Assembly (NCBI GenBank): GCA_002389675.1
Contig: DGQF01000047.1
Coordinates: 1 to 28,172 of the forward strand
Origin: Gammaproteobacteria bacterium UBA4421
GTDB taxonomy: Bacteria > Pseudomonadota > Gammaproteobacteria > Pseudomonadales > Azotimanducaceae
Direction: 5' to 3'
Length of the DNA stretch: 28,172 nucleotides
Made by a program: the position numbers and the translations under genes. Of this stretch, positions 7,803 through 16,359 are shown piece by piece. A model generated the notes under the pieces. It did no database searches. It saw nothing but the letters and a program-made list of their open reading frames with translations, and was not told where the DNA came from. Position 1 is the stretch's first letter, and the number at the start of each line of letters is the position of its first letter.

Positions 7803-9170
7803 TTACCGTCGGGGCATACCCGGCGGAACTTGCATGCCTTGCAGACCACGCATCATTTTTTGCATCCCGCCTTTCTTGGTGACTTTTTTCATCATCTTCT
7901 GCATCTGTTTATGCTTTTTTAGCAATCGATTCACATCCGGCACAGCCGTACCACTGCCTTTGGCAATACGTTGCTTTCGAGAGCCGCTAATGACGTCTGG
8001 GAAGCGTCGCTCATGTGGCGTCATAGAATCAATGATCACCCCCATTTGTTTGAATTGCCCATCGTCCATTTGCGCTTGAGCAGCCGGTGGCAGTTGACCC
8101 ATTCCCGGCAATTTGTCCAGCATGCTGGTGATCCCGCCCATATTGCTCATCTGGTCGATCTGATCACGAAAATCTTCCAAATCGAACTTACGGCCGCGCT
8201 GAATCTTTCGCGCAAGACGCTGAGCTTTATCTTTATCTACCTTACGCTCAGCTTCCTCGATCAGGCTCAGAACATCACCCATGCCTAAGATTCGTGAAGC
8301 CAGTCGATCGGGATAAAATGGTTCTAGGGCATCGGTTTTCTCTCCCATGCCCATAAACTTGATCGGCTTACCCGTAAGCTGCCGCACGGACAAAGCGGCA
8401 CCGCCACGGGCATCACCATCTGCTTTGGCCAGCACCACACCTGTGAGCGTCAGCGCTTCATTGAAGGCTTTGGCCGTATTGGCCGCATCCTGTCCGGTCA
8501 TCGCATCGACAACAAACAACGTTTCTGCGGGCTGCAAAGCCTGCTGCAGCGATTGAATTTCGCCCATCATCTCTGCGTCTACCGCAAGTCGGCCGGCGGT
8601 ATCAACAATCAGCACATCCGCAAACTGTTTTTTCGCCTGCACCACCGCACGCTCAGCAATCGCCAAGGGACGTTCATCTGCTGATGATTCGAAGAACAGC
8701 GCACCAACTTCCGCGGCCAGTGTTTGCAGCTGCGCAATCGCTGCTGGGCGATAGACGTCAGCACTAACCACCGCTACTTTCTTTTTCTCCCGCTCTTGCA
8801 GATACCGAGCCAGTTTGGCGACTGTGGTCGTCTTTCCCGCACCCTGTAAGCCGGCCATGAGTATCACTGCCGGCGGTAGCACGGCAAGATTGAGCCCGTC
8901 ATTGGCCTCACCCATCGTCTGAACGAGTTCATCGTGCACAATTTTGATGAACTGCTCGCCTGGATTAAGCGCATTGGAAATGACCGTGCCAAGGGCTTTT
9001 GCCTTGACCTGATCGACAAATGATTTGACCACCGGCAGCGCGACATCTGCCTCCAACAACGCCATGCGCACGTCGCGCAGCGCTTGAGTCACATTTTCTT
9101 CGGAGAGCTTTGCTTTTCCGGATATCCCTCGTAAGGTTTGGGTCAACCGATCCGACAGGTTTTCAAACAT
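7803..9170 (-). CDS. ffh: Signal recognition particle GTPase Ffh (SRP54)
   Basis: Binds signal sequences of nascent inner-membrane proteins together with 4.5S RNA and docks on FtsY. 455 residues: helical N domain (FENLSDRLTQTLRGI), GTPase domain with P-loop GLQGAGKTTTVAKLA near 106-120 and DTAGRL, then a methionine-rich M domain from about residue 325 to the end, with many MQKMM/MGGM-type repeats. The G4 nucleotide-specificity motif reads AKADGDARGG where relatives I know have TKxDGDARGG; the aspartate is kept. Start ATG 9170 has a weak ribosome site. It is divergent from the ccsA-like gene across a 179-base gap with a TATACT -10 box at 9210-9215. Confidence 0.97.
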   Translation of the reverse strand: MFENLSDRLTQTLRGISGKAKLSEENVTQALRDVRMALLEADVALPVVKSFVDQVKAKALGTVISNALNPGEQFIKIVHDELVQTMGEANDGLNLAVLPPAVILMAGLQGAGKTTTVAKLARYLQEREKKKVAVVSADVYRPAAIAQLQTLAAEVGALFFESSADERPLAIAERAVVQAKKQFADVLIVDTAGRLAVDAEMMGEIQSLQQALQPAETLFVVDAMTGQDAANTAKAFNEALTLTGVVLAKADGDARGGAALSVRQLTGKPIKFMGMGEKTDALEPFYPDRLASRILGMGDVLSLIEEAERKVDKDKAQRLARKIQRGRKFDLEDFRDQIDQMSNMGGITSMLDKLPGMGQLPPAAQAQMDDGQFKQMGVIIDSMTPHERRFPDVISGSRKQRIAKGSGTAVPDVNRLLKKHKQMQKMMKKVTKKGGMQKMMRGLQGMQVPPGMPRR

Positions 9171-9209
9171 ATTGTTCTTGTCTTTAGTATTGGGCCATCA
9201 AGGAGCGCT

Positions 9210-9215
9210 AGTATA
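9210..9215 (-). promoter_or_regulatory. Candidate -10 box for ffh
   Basis: TATACT on the minus strand, about 40 bases upstream of the ffh ATG. The surrounding GC-rich stretch gives no convincing -35 at 16-18 bases, so this is a moderate call based on the -10 match and position only. The rest of the 9171-9349 gap shows no gene or RNA I can recognise. Confidence 0.35.
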
Positions 9216-9349
9216 CCGCGCGCGACGCGTTTTACGACGCGGTTTATGCTTCAACAGTGCAACCGGTTATGCGAAACTCGCAATACCACCGTCTAGAGCA
9301 TTTAATTGTTGAATGACCTGCCCCGTTTTTTGCTAACTTGGCCACTATC

Positions 9350-10138
9350 ATGACGCTAATCCTAGCCATCACCGCATTGCTACTATATTCAACTGCACTG
9401 GCGATGCGTTGGCGACAGCGCAATCACAGTCAACCCAGCCCAGGCGCCCTGTGGGTGACACTCGCGGCGCTGGCCATTCATGCGTTGACCTGTTACTCCC
9501 TACTGATGACCGCGCAAGGCATCGATCTGAGTCTGGTCACGGTAAGCAATATAGTGGCTGTCGCTTTGGTTGCCGTCATTGCAACAGCGAACGTGCGGTT
9601 ACCCGTGGGCAATCTGTATATCTTTTTATTTCCGATTTCTATCCTTGCCCTTTGCGCGGCAGTACTTGCACCACCAGGTGGCAGAACATTCGAGCAATTA
9701 ACCGGGGCACTGGTCGGGCACGTTTTGATTTCATTGAGCGCCTACAGCGCACTGATGATGGCCGCGGCACAGTCGATCATGCTGGCAGTCCAAGAACGCC
9801 ATGTCAGGAGCCCGAGCAAACCTAGGTTGGCGCTGCTACCGCCCTTAGAAACCATGGAACGGTTGCTGGTTGCCATGTTGTGGATAGGTCTTGTGCTTTT
9901 ATCAGCATCAATACTCAGCGGGTATTTATTTCTTGACAACATCTTCGACAATCAGGCCCTGCATCATATCGTCCTCACTAGTTTATCTTGGGCCGTCTAC
10001 GTGTTTTTTCTTACCGGCCGTTATTTCTTTGGTTGGCGCGGACTCACTGCGGTGCGCTGGACCTTGGTCGCCTTCAGCCTCCTCGTTCTGGGCTACTTGG
10101 GCAGCAAATTTGTCACAGAGTACATCCTCATATCATGA
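9350..10138 (+). CDS. CcsA/YpjD-type cytochrome c assembly membrane protein
   Basis: Inner-membrane protein of the cytochrome c assembly (CcmC/CcsA, HemX-like) family; members handle heme in c-type cytochrome maturation, though the role of this YpjD subgroup is not established. 262 residues with about eight hydrophobic helices spread over the whole length (for example ILAITALLLYSTALAM at the N terminus). The C-terminal part has the family pattern LVAMLWIGLVLLSASILSG, a histidine pair (ALHHIVLTSLSWAVY) and FFLTGRYFFGWRG. I start it at ATG 9350; a TTG at 9338 is also in frame, and neither has a clear ribosome site. Its TGA overlaps the next gene's ATG (ATGA). Position divergent from ffh, followed by a CorC-like gene, is a known gammaproteobacterial arrangement. 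Confidence 0.9.
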   Translation: MTLILAITALLLYSTALAMRWRQRNHSQPSPGALWVTLAALAIHALTCYSLLMTAQGIDLSLVTVSNIVAVALVAVIATANVRLPVGNLYIFLFPISILALCAAVLAPPGGRTFEQLTGALVGHVLISLSAYSALMMAAAQSIMLAVQERHVRSPSKPRLALLPPLETMERLLVAMLWIGLVLLSASILSGYLFLDNIFDNQALHHIVLTSLSWAVYVFFLTGRYFFGWRGLTAVRWTLVAFSLLVLGYLGSKFVTEYILIS

Positions 10139-11433
10139 ACGCAGATGAAGCCCCACTGTGGATGCTGTTTGCAAGTATCGCAGTCTTGACCGGCGTATCC
10201 GCTTATTTCTCCGGCACCGAAACCGCCATGATGTCTTTGAACCGTTATCGGCTGCGCCATCTCGTCAAAAAGCGCCACCGTGGGGCACGCAAAGCCAACC
10301 GAATGTTACGCCGACCTGACCGCCTTTTGGGCGTCATACTGGTGGGTAACAACTTGGTTAATTTCAGTGCAGCGACCATTGCGACCATGATTGGTCTACG
10401 CATGTTTGGCGATACAGGTGTTTTAATGGCGCCTTGGGTGCTAACGCTGACTTTTTTGATTTTTGCCGAGGTCGCGCCGAAAACACTGGCCACCCAGTTT
10501 CCAGAAGCGTGGTCGTTTAGATCCGTCTACATTTTGCAACCCTTGCAAAAGTTACTTTATCCCGCGGTCGCATTTGTCAACTGGATCAGCAACGCGTTGC
10601 TGTCTCCTTTGATGCCAAAATCGACCGATGAAGTGGATCACCTGTCTACCGAAGAGCTTAAAACCGTCGTTAACGAAGGTGCCGTTGCCGTTGGCGAGCG
10701 TCAAAACATGCTTGTCAGGCTACTGGATCTCGAGCGCGTCAGCGTCGACGATATCATGGTCCCCAGAAGCGAAATTATTGGCATTAACATCGATGATGAT
10801 ATGCCGGATATTGTCCTGCAAACGGCGAACAGTCAGCATACTTTGCTGCCTATCTACAAAGAGAATATCAACAATGTCTTGGGCATTCTTCATCTTCGGC
10901 GCCTTGCTCGGCTACTCAACACCGAAACGTTCAGCAAAGCCGACCTACTGCAATTAACGCGAGAACCCTACTACGTACCAGAAGCCACGCCGCTGCATAC
11001 GCAACTTTTAAATTTTCAAAAAGAAAAACAGCGCATCGCACTGGTCGTAGATGAATACGGCGACGTCAAAGGTATTGTTACCTTAGAGGATATTTTAGAA
11101 GAAATTGTGGGTGAATTTACCAGCGACTTTGCCTCGAGCATGCCAGAGATATCGCCACAAGAAAACGGCGCCTTTGTCATCGACGGTATGGCCGGTTTAC
11201 GAGACATCAATCGAGCACTGCGCTGGGATTTACCCATAGACGGCCCCAAAACCCTAAACGGGCTTGTGCTTGAACATCTGGAAACCATTCCCGAGTCAAA
11301 TTTATGTATTCAGGTAGGCGCCTATCAAATGGAAACCCTCCAGATCAAAGACAATGTCGTCAAGACACTCAAAATCTGGCGTTCGATGACCCACCAGGAG
11401 GTCGTCGATGATGCAGACGACCTCGCTGATTGA
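10135..11433 (+). CDS. CorC/HlyC-family transporter: DUF21 + two CBS domains + CorC_HlyC
   Basis: Membrane protein of the CNNM/CorC class, whose members are linked to magnesium and cobalt efflux. 432 residues. DUF21 transmembrane domain with the signature YFSGTETAMMSLNRYRLR near 23-40 and VGNNLVNFSAATIAT. Then a CBS pair (VSVDDIMVPRSEIIGI to about residue 335, with LVVDEYGDVKGIVTLEDILEE), and a C-terminal CorC_HlyC domain (GLRDINRALRWDLP). The ATG at 10135 overlaps the upstream TGA by ATGA; the frame is open further upstream, but that part only shadows the ccsA-like gene. It ends 10 bases before the convergent leuA stop, with no terminator seen. Confidence 0.93.
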   Translation: MNADEAPLWMLFASIAVLTGVSAYFSGTETAMMSLNRYRLRHLVKKRHRGARKANRMLRRPDRLLGVILVGNNLVNFSAATIATMIGLRMFGDTGVLMAPWVLTLTFLIFAEVAPKTLATQFPEAWSFRSVYILQPLQKLLYPAVAFVNWISNALLSPLMPKSTDEVDHLSTEELKTVVNEGAVAVGERQNMLVRLLDLERVSVDDIMVPRSEIIGINIDDDMPDIVLQTANSQHTLLPIYKENINNVLGILHLRRLARLLNTETFSKADLLQLTREPYYVPEATPLHTQLLNFQKEKQRIALVVDEYGDVKGIVTLEDILEEIVGEFTSDFASSMPEISPQENGAFVIDGMAGLRDINRALRWDLPIDGPKTLNGLVLEHLETIPESNLCIQVGAYQMETLQIKDNVVKTLKIWRSMTHQEVVDDADDLAD

Positions 11434-11443
11434 ACCGCGTTAA

Positions 11444-13135
11444 CTAAACCTTAGCCCAGCGACGGTTCATCGCCGATATAATGGCATTGAGACTTGCCCT
11501 GATGGTGTTTCGACTCACGCCTATGCCGTAACAACGATCACCACGTTCACCATCATCAATGGCCAGAATACAAATGGCCTGGGCATCCGAACCTTCTCCA
11601 AGCGCATGTTCATGGTAATCCACCACCGCCAACGGTTCGTTCAAGGTGGCGACCAAGGCGTTCACAAAAGCTTCTATCGGTCCACCGCCCTCACCGTCCA
11701 CGGTCACCACATTCTCAGAGACTTCAACTTTCGCAATACACCTCTGTTCATCCGTTTTCCCGGTGAGCAAGTCGTAATCGACTAATTTATAAGGCCCTTC
11801 TTCGTTTGCGTAGGTCGTCAACAATTGATCATAGATCTCACTGGTTTTGATCTCGCGGCCCAAGCGCTCGGTCAGCTGCTGAATTTCTGTGCTGAATTCC
11901 ACCAGAATATCTCGCGGCAACGTCACCCCGTAATGAGCTTCCAACAAAAAACCCACGCCACCTTTGCCCGACTGGCTGTTGACCCGGACCGTTTCTTTGT
12001 ACGAGCTGCCAACATCTGCTGGATCAATCGGCAGATATGGCACCTCCCATTGATTGCGATCTACTGTTGCCATTCCTTTGCGGATTGCATCCTGATGAGA
12101 ACCGGAAAACGCAGTAAAAACTAGTTCGCCCGCATAAGGATGACGTTCATGGATCGGCAATTTATTCACCGCCTGCACCGTATCGCGAATACGTGGCATA
12201 TCTCGGAAATCAAGCTTCGGATCAACGCCCTGACTAAATAAATTCATCGCAACCGTGACAAGATCGCAGTTTCCCGTGCGCTCCCCGTTGCCAAACAACG
12301 TACCTTCTACACGATCTGCGCCTGCCATAAGCGCCAATTCGGTGGCCGCCACTCCAGTGCCGCGATCATTGTGTGTATGCAGGCTCAAAATTGCCGAATC
12401 TCGCTGCGGGAAATGGCGGCTGAACCACTCCACCTGGTCGGCATAGACATTGGGCGTCGCCATCTCTACCGTCGATGGCAGGTTTATGATCATAGGTTGC
12501 TCTGGTGTAGCACCCCACGTCTGTCCAACCGCTTCACAAATATCGACCGCAAAATCGAGTTCGGTACCGGTAAAGCTCTCAGGCGAATATTCAAAGGTCA
12601 CGTCTGCATCAAAACCAGCCAAACCCTGACGAACCAACTCTGTTCCTTGGACAGCCAAATCAATAATCCCTTGCCGGGACATGCCAAAGACCACTCGCCG
12701 CTGCAGCTCCGAGGTAGAGTTGTACAAATGAAAAATGACACTCGGTGCGCCTTCTAGAGCTTCGACAGTGCGCTCAATCAGCTCCGATCGAGCCTGACAC
12801 AAAACCTGAATGCTGACTCCAGGGGGAATACGCTCTTCGTCAATAATTCGACGTATGAAGTCGAAATCCGGCTGTGAGGCGGCAGGGAAGCCTACCTCAA
12901 TTTCAGCAAAACCAACGTCTAGCAATAGATCCCAAAGCCTTAATTTTTCTTCAACACTCATCGGGTCAATGAGCGCCTGATTGCCATCTCTGAGGTCTAC
13001 ACTGCACCACCGCGGCGCAGTTGTGAGCACTTTACTGGGCCACTGCCGATCCGCGATATCAACTGGTGCAAACGCTTTGTATTTGTTAAACGGCATCGCG
13101 CCTGCAGCGCGACCTGAAACATGACGTTGGCTCAT
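11444..13135 (-). CDS. leuA: 2-isopropylmalate synthase
   Basis: First committed step of leucine synthesis: acetyl-CoA plus 2-oxoisovalerate to 2-isopropylmalate. 563 residues, the longer LeuA type found in Pseudomonas-like bacteria, where the N terminus carries an extra segment before the TIM barrel. The catalytic entry motif VDLRDGNQALIDPM lies near residues 47-60. The metal-binding HTHNDRGTG and the GNGERTGNCDL loop follow. The C-terminal third, with GGGPIEAFVNAL, is the leucine-sensing domain. The ATG at 13135 has GAGG nine bases ahead. Upstream lie a plausible promoter and a hairpin in the leader; I find no leader peptide with leucine codons. It is a single gene, with leuBCD not adjacent. 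Confidence 0.97.
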   Translation of the reverse strand: MSQRHVSGRAAGAMPFNKYKAFAPVDIADRQWPSKVLTTAPRWCSVDLRDGNQALIDPMSVEEKLRLWDLLLDVGFAEIEVGFPAASQPDFDFIRRIIDEERIPPGVSIQVLCQARSELIERTVEALEGAPSVIFHLYNSTSELQRRVVFGMSRQGIIDLAVQGTELVRQGLAGFDADVTFEYSPESFTGTELDFAVDICEAVGQTWGATPEQPMIINLPSTVEMATPNVYADQVEWFSRHFPQRDSAILSLHTHNDRGTGVAATELALMAGADRVEGTLFGNGERTGNCDLVTVAMNLFSQGVDPKLDFRDMPRIRDTVQAVNKLPIHERHPYAGELVFTAFSGSHQDAIRKGMATVDRNQWEVPYLPIDPADVGSSYKETVRVNSQSGKGGVGFLLEAHYGVTLPRDILVEFSTEIQQLTERLGREIKTSEIYDQLLTTYANEEGPYKLVDYDLLTGKTDEQRCIAKVEVSENVVTVDGEGGGPIEAFVNALVATLNEPLAVVDYHEHALGEGSDAQAICILAIDDGERGDRCYGIGVSRNTIRASLNAIISAMNRRWAKV

Positions 13136-13155
13136 GCCAAAATTCCTCTGTCTAA

Positions 13156-13182
13156 GCCTTCAAATAGTACAATTTTAAAGGC
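13156..13182 (-). promoter_or_regulatory. Hairpin in the leuA leader, just ahead of the ribosome site
   Basis: On the minus strand GCCTTTAAA pairs with TTTGAAGGC across a nine-base loop: nine base pairs including one G.T. It ends about seven bases before the GAGG ribosome-binding site (13148-13145) of leuA. No run of T follows, so it is not an intrinsic terminator. It could shield or expose the ribosome site, or bind a protein. Function is inferred from position only. Confidence 0.45.
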
Positions 13183-13241
13183 GTAATTCACATTAATGAA
13201 AGTGCCGACACACAGTGTACCTGATGCGTTGGAGTTCTATT

Positions 13242-13269
13242 AAGGTAGGCGAATGCCCTAGGGTGTCAA
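13242..13269 (-). promoter_or_regulatory. Candidate sigma-70 promoter of leuA
   Basis: A perfect TTGACA at 13269-13264 on the minus strand is followed after 16 bases by TACCTT at 13247-13242. The spacer holds the palindrome CCCTAGGG. Predicted transcription would begin near 13235, leaving a leader of about 100 bases that includes the hairpin at 13156-13182. The -35 is strong and the -10 is mediocre. Confidence 0.5.
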
Positions 13270-13465
13270 ATGGTTGCCGGCAAGCCCGGCAGGAGAAGCA
13301 GTGTCGAACTCAACCTTGAGGAAAAAAATAAGCCGTGTTCTGATGAATGTACCATTGCATAACTATAGCCGGACAATCTTCTTTTGCCAATAGCGGACCC
13401 GCACACCCTCATTTCACCCCAAGGCCACCTCGTTAAACCCTGCGCCCGACTCGCAAAGACGCTTT

Positions 13466-14650
13466 TCAAAGCGTGTAGGTGACTCGATTAGCTGCTCGGG
13501 TCGCTTTTTCGCGCGCTTGCGCAACCGTTGCAGATAAGGCCAACGCGACCCCCATGCGACGCTCACCCACAACGCGTGGTTTACCAAATAGGCGCAATTG
13601 AGTGTCAGCTTCAGCGAGTGCTGCATCTAGACCGCCAAACTGCACTTGATCTGACTCCCCCTCTACGAGAATTACCGCTGACGCCGCCGGACCGCGTAAG
13701 GCAATATTGGGGATGGGCAAGCCCAAAATAGCTCGAGCATGCAGGGCAAATTCGCTCAGATCCTGGCTGATTAATGTCACCATCCCCGTATCATGAGGTC
13801 GCGGACTGACCTCACTAAAAAAAACAGCATCACCCTTGACAAAAAATTCGACACCAAAGAGACCATAACCACCAAGTTCTCCAGTCACCAGCGCAGCAAT
13901 TCGCTGACACTCTGATAACGCCGCAGCGGCCATGGGTTGAGGCTGCCATGACTCTTGATAGTCGCCCCCTTCCTGACGATGACCAATCGGCGCGCAAAAT
14001 GAAACACCGGCACTATGCTGGACCGTGAGCAAGGTAATTTCGTAATCGAAGTCAACAAAACCCTCTACAATGACTTTACCACCGGCGCCCCTAGCGCCAC
14101 TTTGAGCATAAGCCCAAGCAGCATCTGCCGTGGTCTGGTCTTGCACGGTCGACTGCCCTTTGCCGGAGCTGGACATAACCGGTTTCACCACACAGGGCAC
14201 ACCCACCTCAGCAATCGCTTGACGGTATTCCGCTTGCGAGGCTGCAAACTTAAACGGCGAAGTCCTGACCCCCAGCTGCTCGGCAGCCAACAAACGGATG
14301 CCTTCTCGGTCCATGGTTAAGCGTGCCGCGCGAGCGGTTGGAATAACCGAGAACCCTTCCTGCTCTAACTCCAGCAACGTCTCTGTCGCAATCGCTTCAA
14401 TTTCCGGAACAATTAAGTCCGGTTGTTCTAGCTCAACAATCTGCCGAAGCGCAGCACCCTCTAGCATGTTGACAACGTGAGAGCGGTGAGCAACCTGCAT
14501 ACCCGGCGCATTGGCGTATCGGTCGACCGCAATAACCTCCACACCCAGACGCTGCAACTCAATGACAACTTCTTTGCCTAACTCACCACTACCCAACATC
14601 ATCACTTTACAGGCACTGCTGGACAGAGGTGTGCCTATTTTTATTGTCAT
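13466..14650 (-). CDS. purT: Formate-dependent phosphoribosylglycinamide formyltransferase (GART 2)
   Basis: Third step of purine synthesis using formate and ATP in place of formyl-tetrahydrofolate. 394 residues, ATP-grasp family, close to E. coli PurT (392). The N-terminal domain has [19 protein letters not shown] near 18-36 and the formate/GAR-binding [10 protein letters not shown]. The ATP-grasp core has [13 protein letters not shown], and [14 protein letters not shown] is the family's metal and substrate loop. The ATG at 14650 has GGAG at good distance inside the end of the preceding gene, which stops three bases upstream. Co-transcription with the carbonic-anhydrase-like gene is therefore likely. 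The purine gene purL lies nearby but in another unit. Confidence 0.97.
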   Translation of the reverse strand: MTIKIGTPLSSSACKVMMLGSGELGKEVVIELQRLGVEVIAVDRYANAPGMQVAHRSHVVNMLEGAALRQIVELEQPDLIVPEIEAIATETLLELEQEGFSVIPTARAARLTMDREGIRLLAAEQLGVRTSPFKFAASQAEYRQAIAEVGVPCVVKPVMSSSGKGQSTVQDQTTADAAWAYAQSGARGAGGKVIVEGFVDFDYEITLLTVQHSAGVSFCAPIGHRQEGGDYQESWQPQPMAAAALSECQRIAALVTGELGGYGLFGVEFFVKGDAVFFSEVSPRPHDTGMVTLISQDLSEFALHARAILGLPIPNIALRGPAASAVILVEGESDQVQFGGLDAALAEADTQLRLFGKPRVVGERRMGVALALSATVAQAREKATRAANRVTYTL

Positions 14651-14653
14651 TGT

Positions 14654-15187
14654 TTACTCCGACGGTTCAATTTGCACCACAAGCTGATCTCGAAAACGCT
14701 TGGCATTCTCGACATAATGCGCTGCACCCAGACGAATCGATTGCCCTTGGGCATCGGTTAGCGTTTTCACCACTTTGGCAGGTGAACCCAGCACCATACT
14801 GTTATCAGGTATTTCTTTACCTTCGGTCACCAAGGCGTTAGCGCCGATAATACAGTTTTTACCGATTTTCACCCCATTTAGCACGACCGCATTGATTCCT
14901 ATTAACGAACCCTCACCAACCTCACAACCATGCAACATCGCTTTGTGGCCAACCGTTACGTGAGGACCCAAGGTCAATGGGTAACCAGCATCCGTATGAA
15001 GAACAGCGCCGTCTTGCACATTTGATCCGACGCCAATTGTGATTTGTTCGGTGTCTCCTCGTAAAACTGCGTTAAACCAGACACTGGCACCTTCTCTCAA
15101 AAGCACTTTGCCGACCACAGTTGCGTTTTGAGCGACCCAGTAATCTCCTTCTACCTGCACTGCGACATCACCTAATTGATACAGCAC
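14654..15187 (-). CDS. Gamma-class carbonic-anhydrase-like protein (YrdA/CaiE type)
   Basis: Left-handed beta-helix protein of the gamma carbonic anhydrase family; true enzymes hydrate CO2, but many YrdA-type members lack proven activity. About 177 residues of hexapeptide repeats (for example [45 protein letters not shown]). The three histidines expected to bind metal are visible in VLHTDAG and [13 protein letters not shown] choose the GTG at 15187, five bases after GGAGG; the GTG at 15193 overlaps that ribosome site. It is followed after three bases by purT. The metal ligands suggest metal binding; substrate remains open. Confidence 0.9.
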   Translation of the reverse strand: MLYQLGDVAVQVEGDYWVAQNATVVGKVLLREGASVWFNAVLRGDTEQITIGVGSNVQDGAVLHTDAGYPLTLGPHVTVGHKAMLHGCEVGEGSLIGINAVVLNGVKIGKNCIIGANALVTEGKEIPDNSMVLGSPAKVVKTLTDAQGQSIRLGAAHYVENAKRFRDQLVVQIEPSE

Positions 15188-15379
15188 ACCCACCTCCAGT
15201 TCGAATTAAGGCTCCATATTATGCGCGCCATCGCCTGAAAAATAGACCCAACGTAACGTGCCAATGACCTAAAAGACCAAGGGCATTTATAAAATCTTCA
15301 CAACTGCCATACGAAGTACACATATGTATCTGACGGCCTGTCCCGCATATTACTTCTCATCAGGCAACGAGGCTCATTT

Positions 15380-15775
15380 ATGAAAGATCAACTTCCCGTT
15401 TTTGACGTACTCGTCGACATGGCCAGAAACGACCCCGCACGCCTTGAACAACTGCGCACCCGCCTCGCGCAAAACATCATCGACAGCGCAACCACACAAG
15501 AGCGGCGCCGGCGCCTTGAAGGATTACAATTTCGGGTTGATGCCGAACGCCGAATGGCCAAGACACCTATGGCAGCCACTCTTAAGATTGCTGCAATGAT
15601 GAGCGAATCTCTGGCCAGCCTGCACCGGGCAATGGTGACCCCATTTGTTGAGGAGGCCCACGGAGCGATGCATGATGCAAACGAAAACACACCGCCAGCC
15701 CAAAATGTTGTCACATTCCCGAAGGCGACAATTCGATATATGGCAACCAACAAAGACGAACTGGGCGCATACTAA
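15380..15775 (+). CDS. DUF3135-family protein
   Basis: Small soluble protein of unknown function found in gammaproteobacteria. 131 residues beginning LPVFDVLVDMARNDPARLE, followed by RRRRLEGLQFRVDAERRMAK, a pattern I recognise as DUF3135 (arginine-rich centre, predicted helical). No signal peptide or membrane helix. ATG 15380 has GAGG nine bases ahead. It ends 29 bases before the NUDIX gene on the same strand. The 186-base gap upstream (15194-15379) shows no gene and only weak promoter-like sequence. Confidence 0.8.
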   Translation: MKDQLPVFDVLVDMARNDPARLEQLRTRLAQNIIDSATTQERRRRLEGLQFRVDAERRMAKTPMAATLKIAAMMSESLASLHRAMVTPFVEEAHGAMHDANENTPPAQNVVTFPKATIRYMATNKDELGAY

Positions 15776-15790
15776 CGCTTGATTAACCGG

Positions 15791-15796
15791 TATAAT
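15791..15796 (+). promoter_or_regulatory. Consensus -10 box directly ahead of the NUDIX gene
   Basis: TATAAT lies eight bases before the ATG at 15805. Initiation 6-8 bases after the box would put the transcript start at, or one or two bases before, the ATG, giving a leaderless or nearly leaderless mRNA. The gene also lacks a Shine-Dalgarno sequence, which fits. No good -35 is seen at 16-18 bases upstream. It could equally be a chance match. Confidence 0.35.
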
Positions 15797-15804
15797 CGGA
15801 CCGC

Positions 15805-16359
15805 ATGAACTTTTGTAGCAACTGCGGCGCGACCGTCACCCTCACCCTGCCGCCGGGTGACAGCAAGCACCGGTACGTTTGTCACGACTGTGACACCATC
15901 CATTACCAAAATCCGCGGATCATCGCAGGCACGCTGCCAATTTGGCAGAATCAAGTGTTGCTATGCAAGCGCGCCATCGAGCCTCGCCTAGGCTACTGGA
16001 CATTACCCGCCGGATTTATGGAAAACGGCGAAACCGTAGAAGCAGGCGCGGCTCGTGAAACTGCAGAGGAAGCCAATGCTCAGGTGGCAGACCTATCGCT
16101 ATATACGGTCTTTAGCCTGCCACACATTTCCCAGGTCTACATGTTTTTCCGCGCGAATCTATGCGACCTGAATTTTTCCAGCGGCGAAGAAAGCCTGGAT
16201 GTTCGTCTCTTTAATGAACAAGACATTCCCTGGGCTGAATTGGCATTTCCGGTGATCGGCAAAACGCTTAAATACTATTTCAAGGACCGTATCAGAGACA
16301 CCTACCCTGTGCGCGTGAAGGATATCCACTTCCCCCGCCGGGCACGCAGCGAAACCTAG
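15805..16359 (+). CDS. NUDIX hydrolase with N-terminal zinc ribbon
   Basis: Pyrophosphohydrolase of the zinc-ribbon NUDIX group; substrates of relatives include FAD, ADP-ribose and NAD(H), and which applies here cannot be told. 184 residues. The zinc ribbon has C4/C7 (CSNCG) and C26/C29 (CHDC). The NUDIX box runs [20 protein letters not shown], with the metal-binding REXXEE intact. The usual glycine after it is asparagine (EEANA). The gene lacks a Shine-Dalgarno sequence and has a TATAAT close upstream. Its TAG stop lies in the palindrome CTAG shared with the purL stop on the other strand, a four-base convergent overlap. Confidence 0.92.
   Translation: MNFCSNCGATVTLTLPPGDSKHRYVCHDCDTIHYQNPRIIAGTLPIWQNQVLLCKRAIEPRLGYWTLPAGFMENGETVEAGAARETAEEANAQVADLSLYTVFSLPHISQVYMFFRANLCDLNFSSGEESLDVRLFNEQDIPWAELAFPVIGKTLKYYFKDRIRDTYPVRVKDIHFPRRARSET

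Larger units (their letters stand above)
13136..13465. other. Gene-free 330-base interval between purT and leuA
   Basis: This is the only gap over 300 bases in the window. It holds the leuA promoter (13242-13269), the leuA leader hairpin (13156-13182) and a small GC-rich inverted repeat GCCGG/CCGGC just upstream of the promoter. A 67-codon frame at 13266-13469 starts with TTG inside the end of purT, has no ribosome site and resembles nothing I know, so I do not call it. I see no tRNA or known riboswitch. Confidence 0.5.

Noticed and set aside
9988..10134. Upstream extension of the CorC-like gene
   Set aside because: The added 49 residues are read out of frame through the ccsA-like gene; the ATG at 10135 in ATGA fits the DUF21 start.
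13136..13241. leuA leader peptide or T-box
   Set aside because: No short frame with leucine codons in the leader, and no T-box sequence; T-boxes are also not expected in gammaproteobacteria.
13266..13469. 67-codon minus-strand frame between purT and leuA
   Set aside because: TTG start inside the purT end, no ribosome site, low-complexity composition and overlap with the leuA -35 box; no recognisable family.
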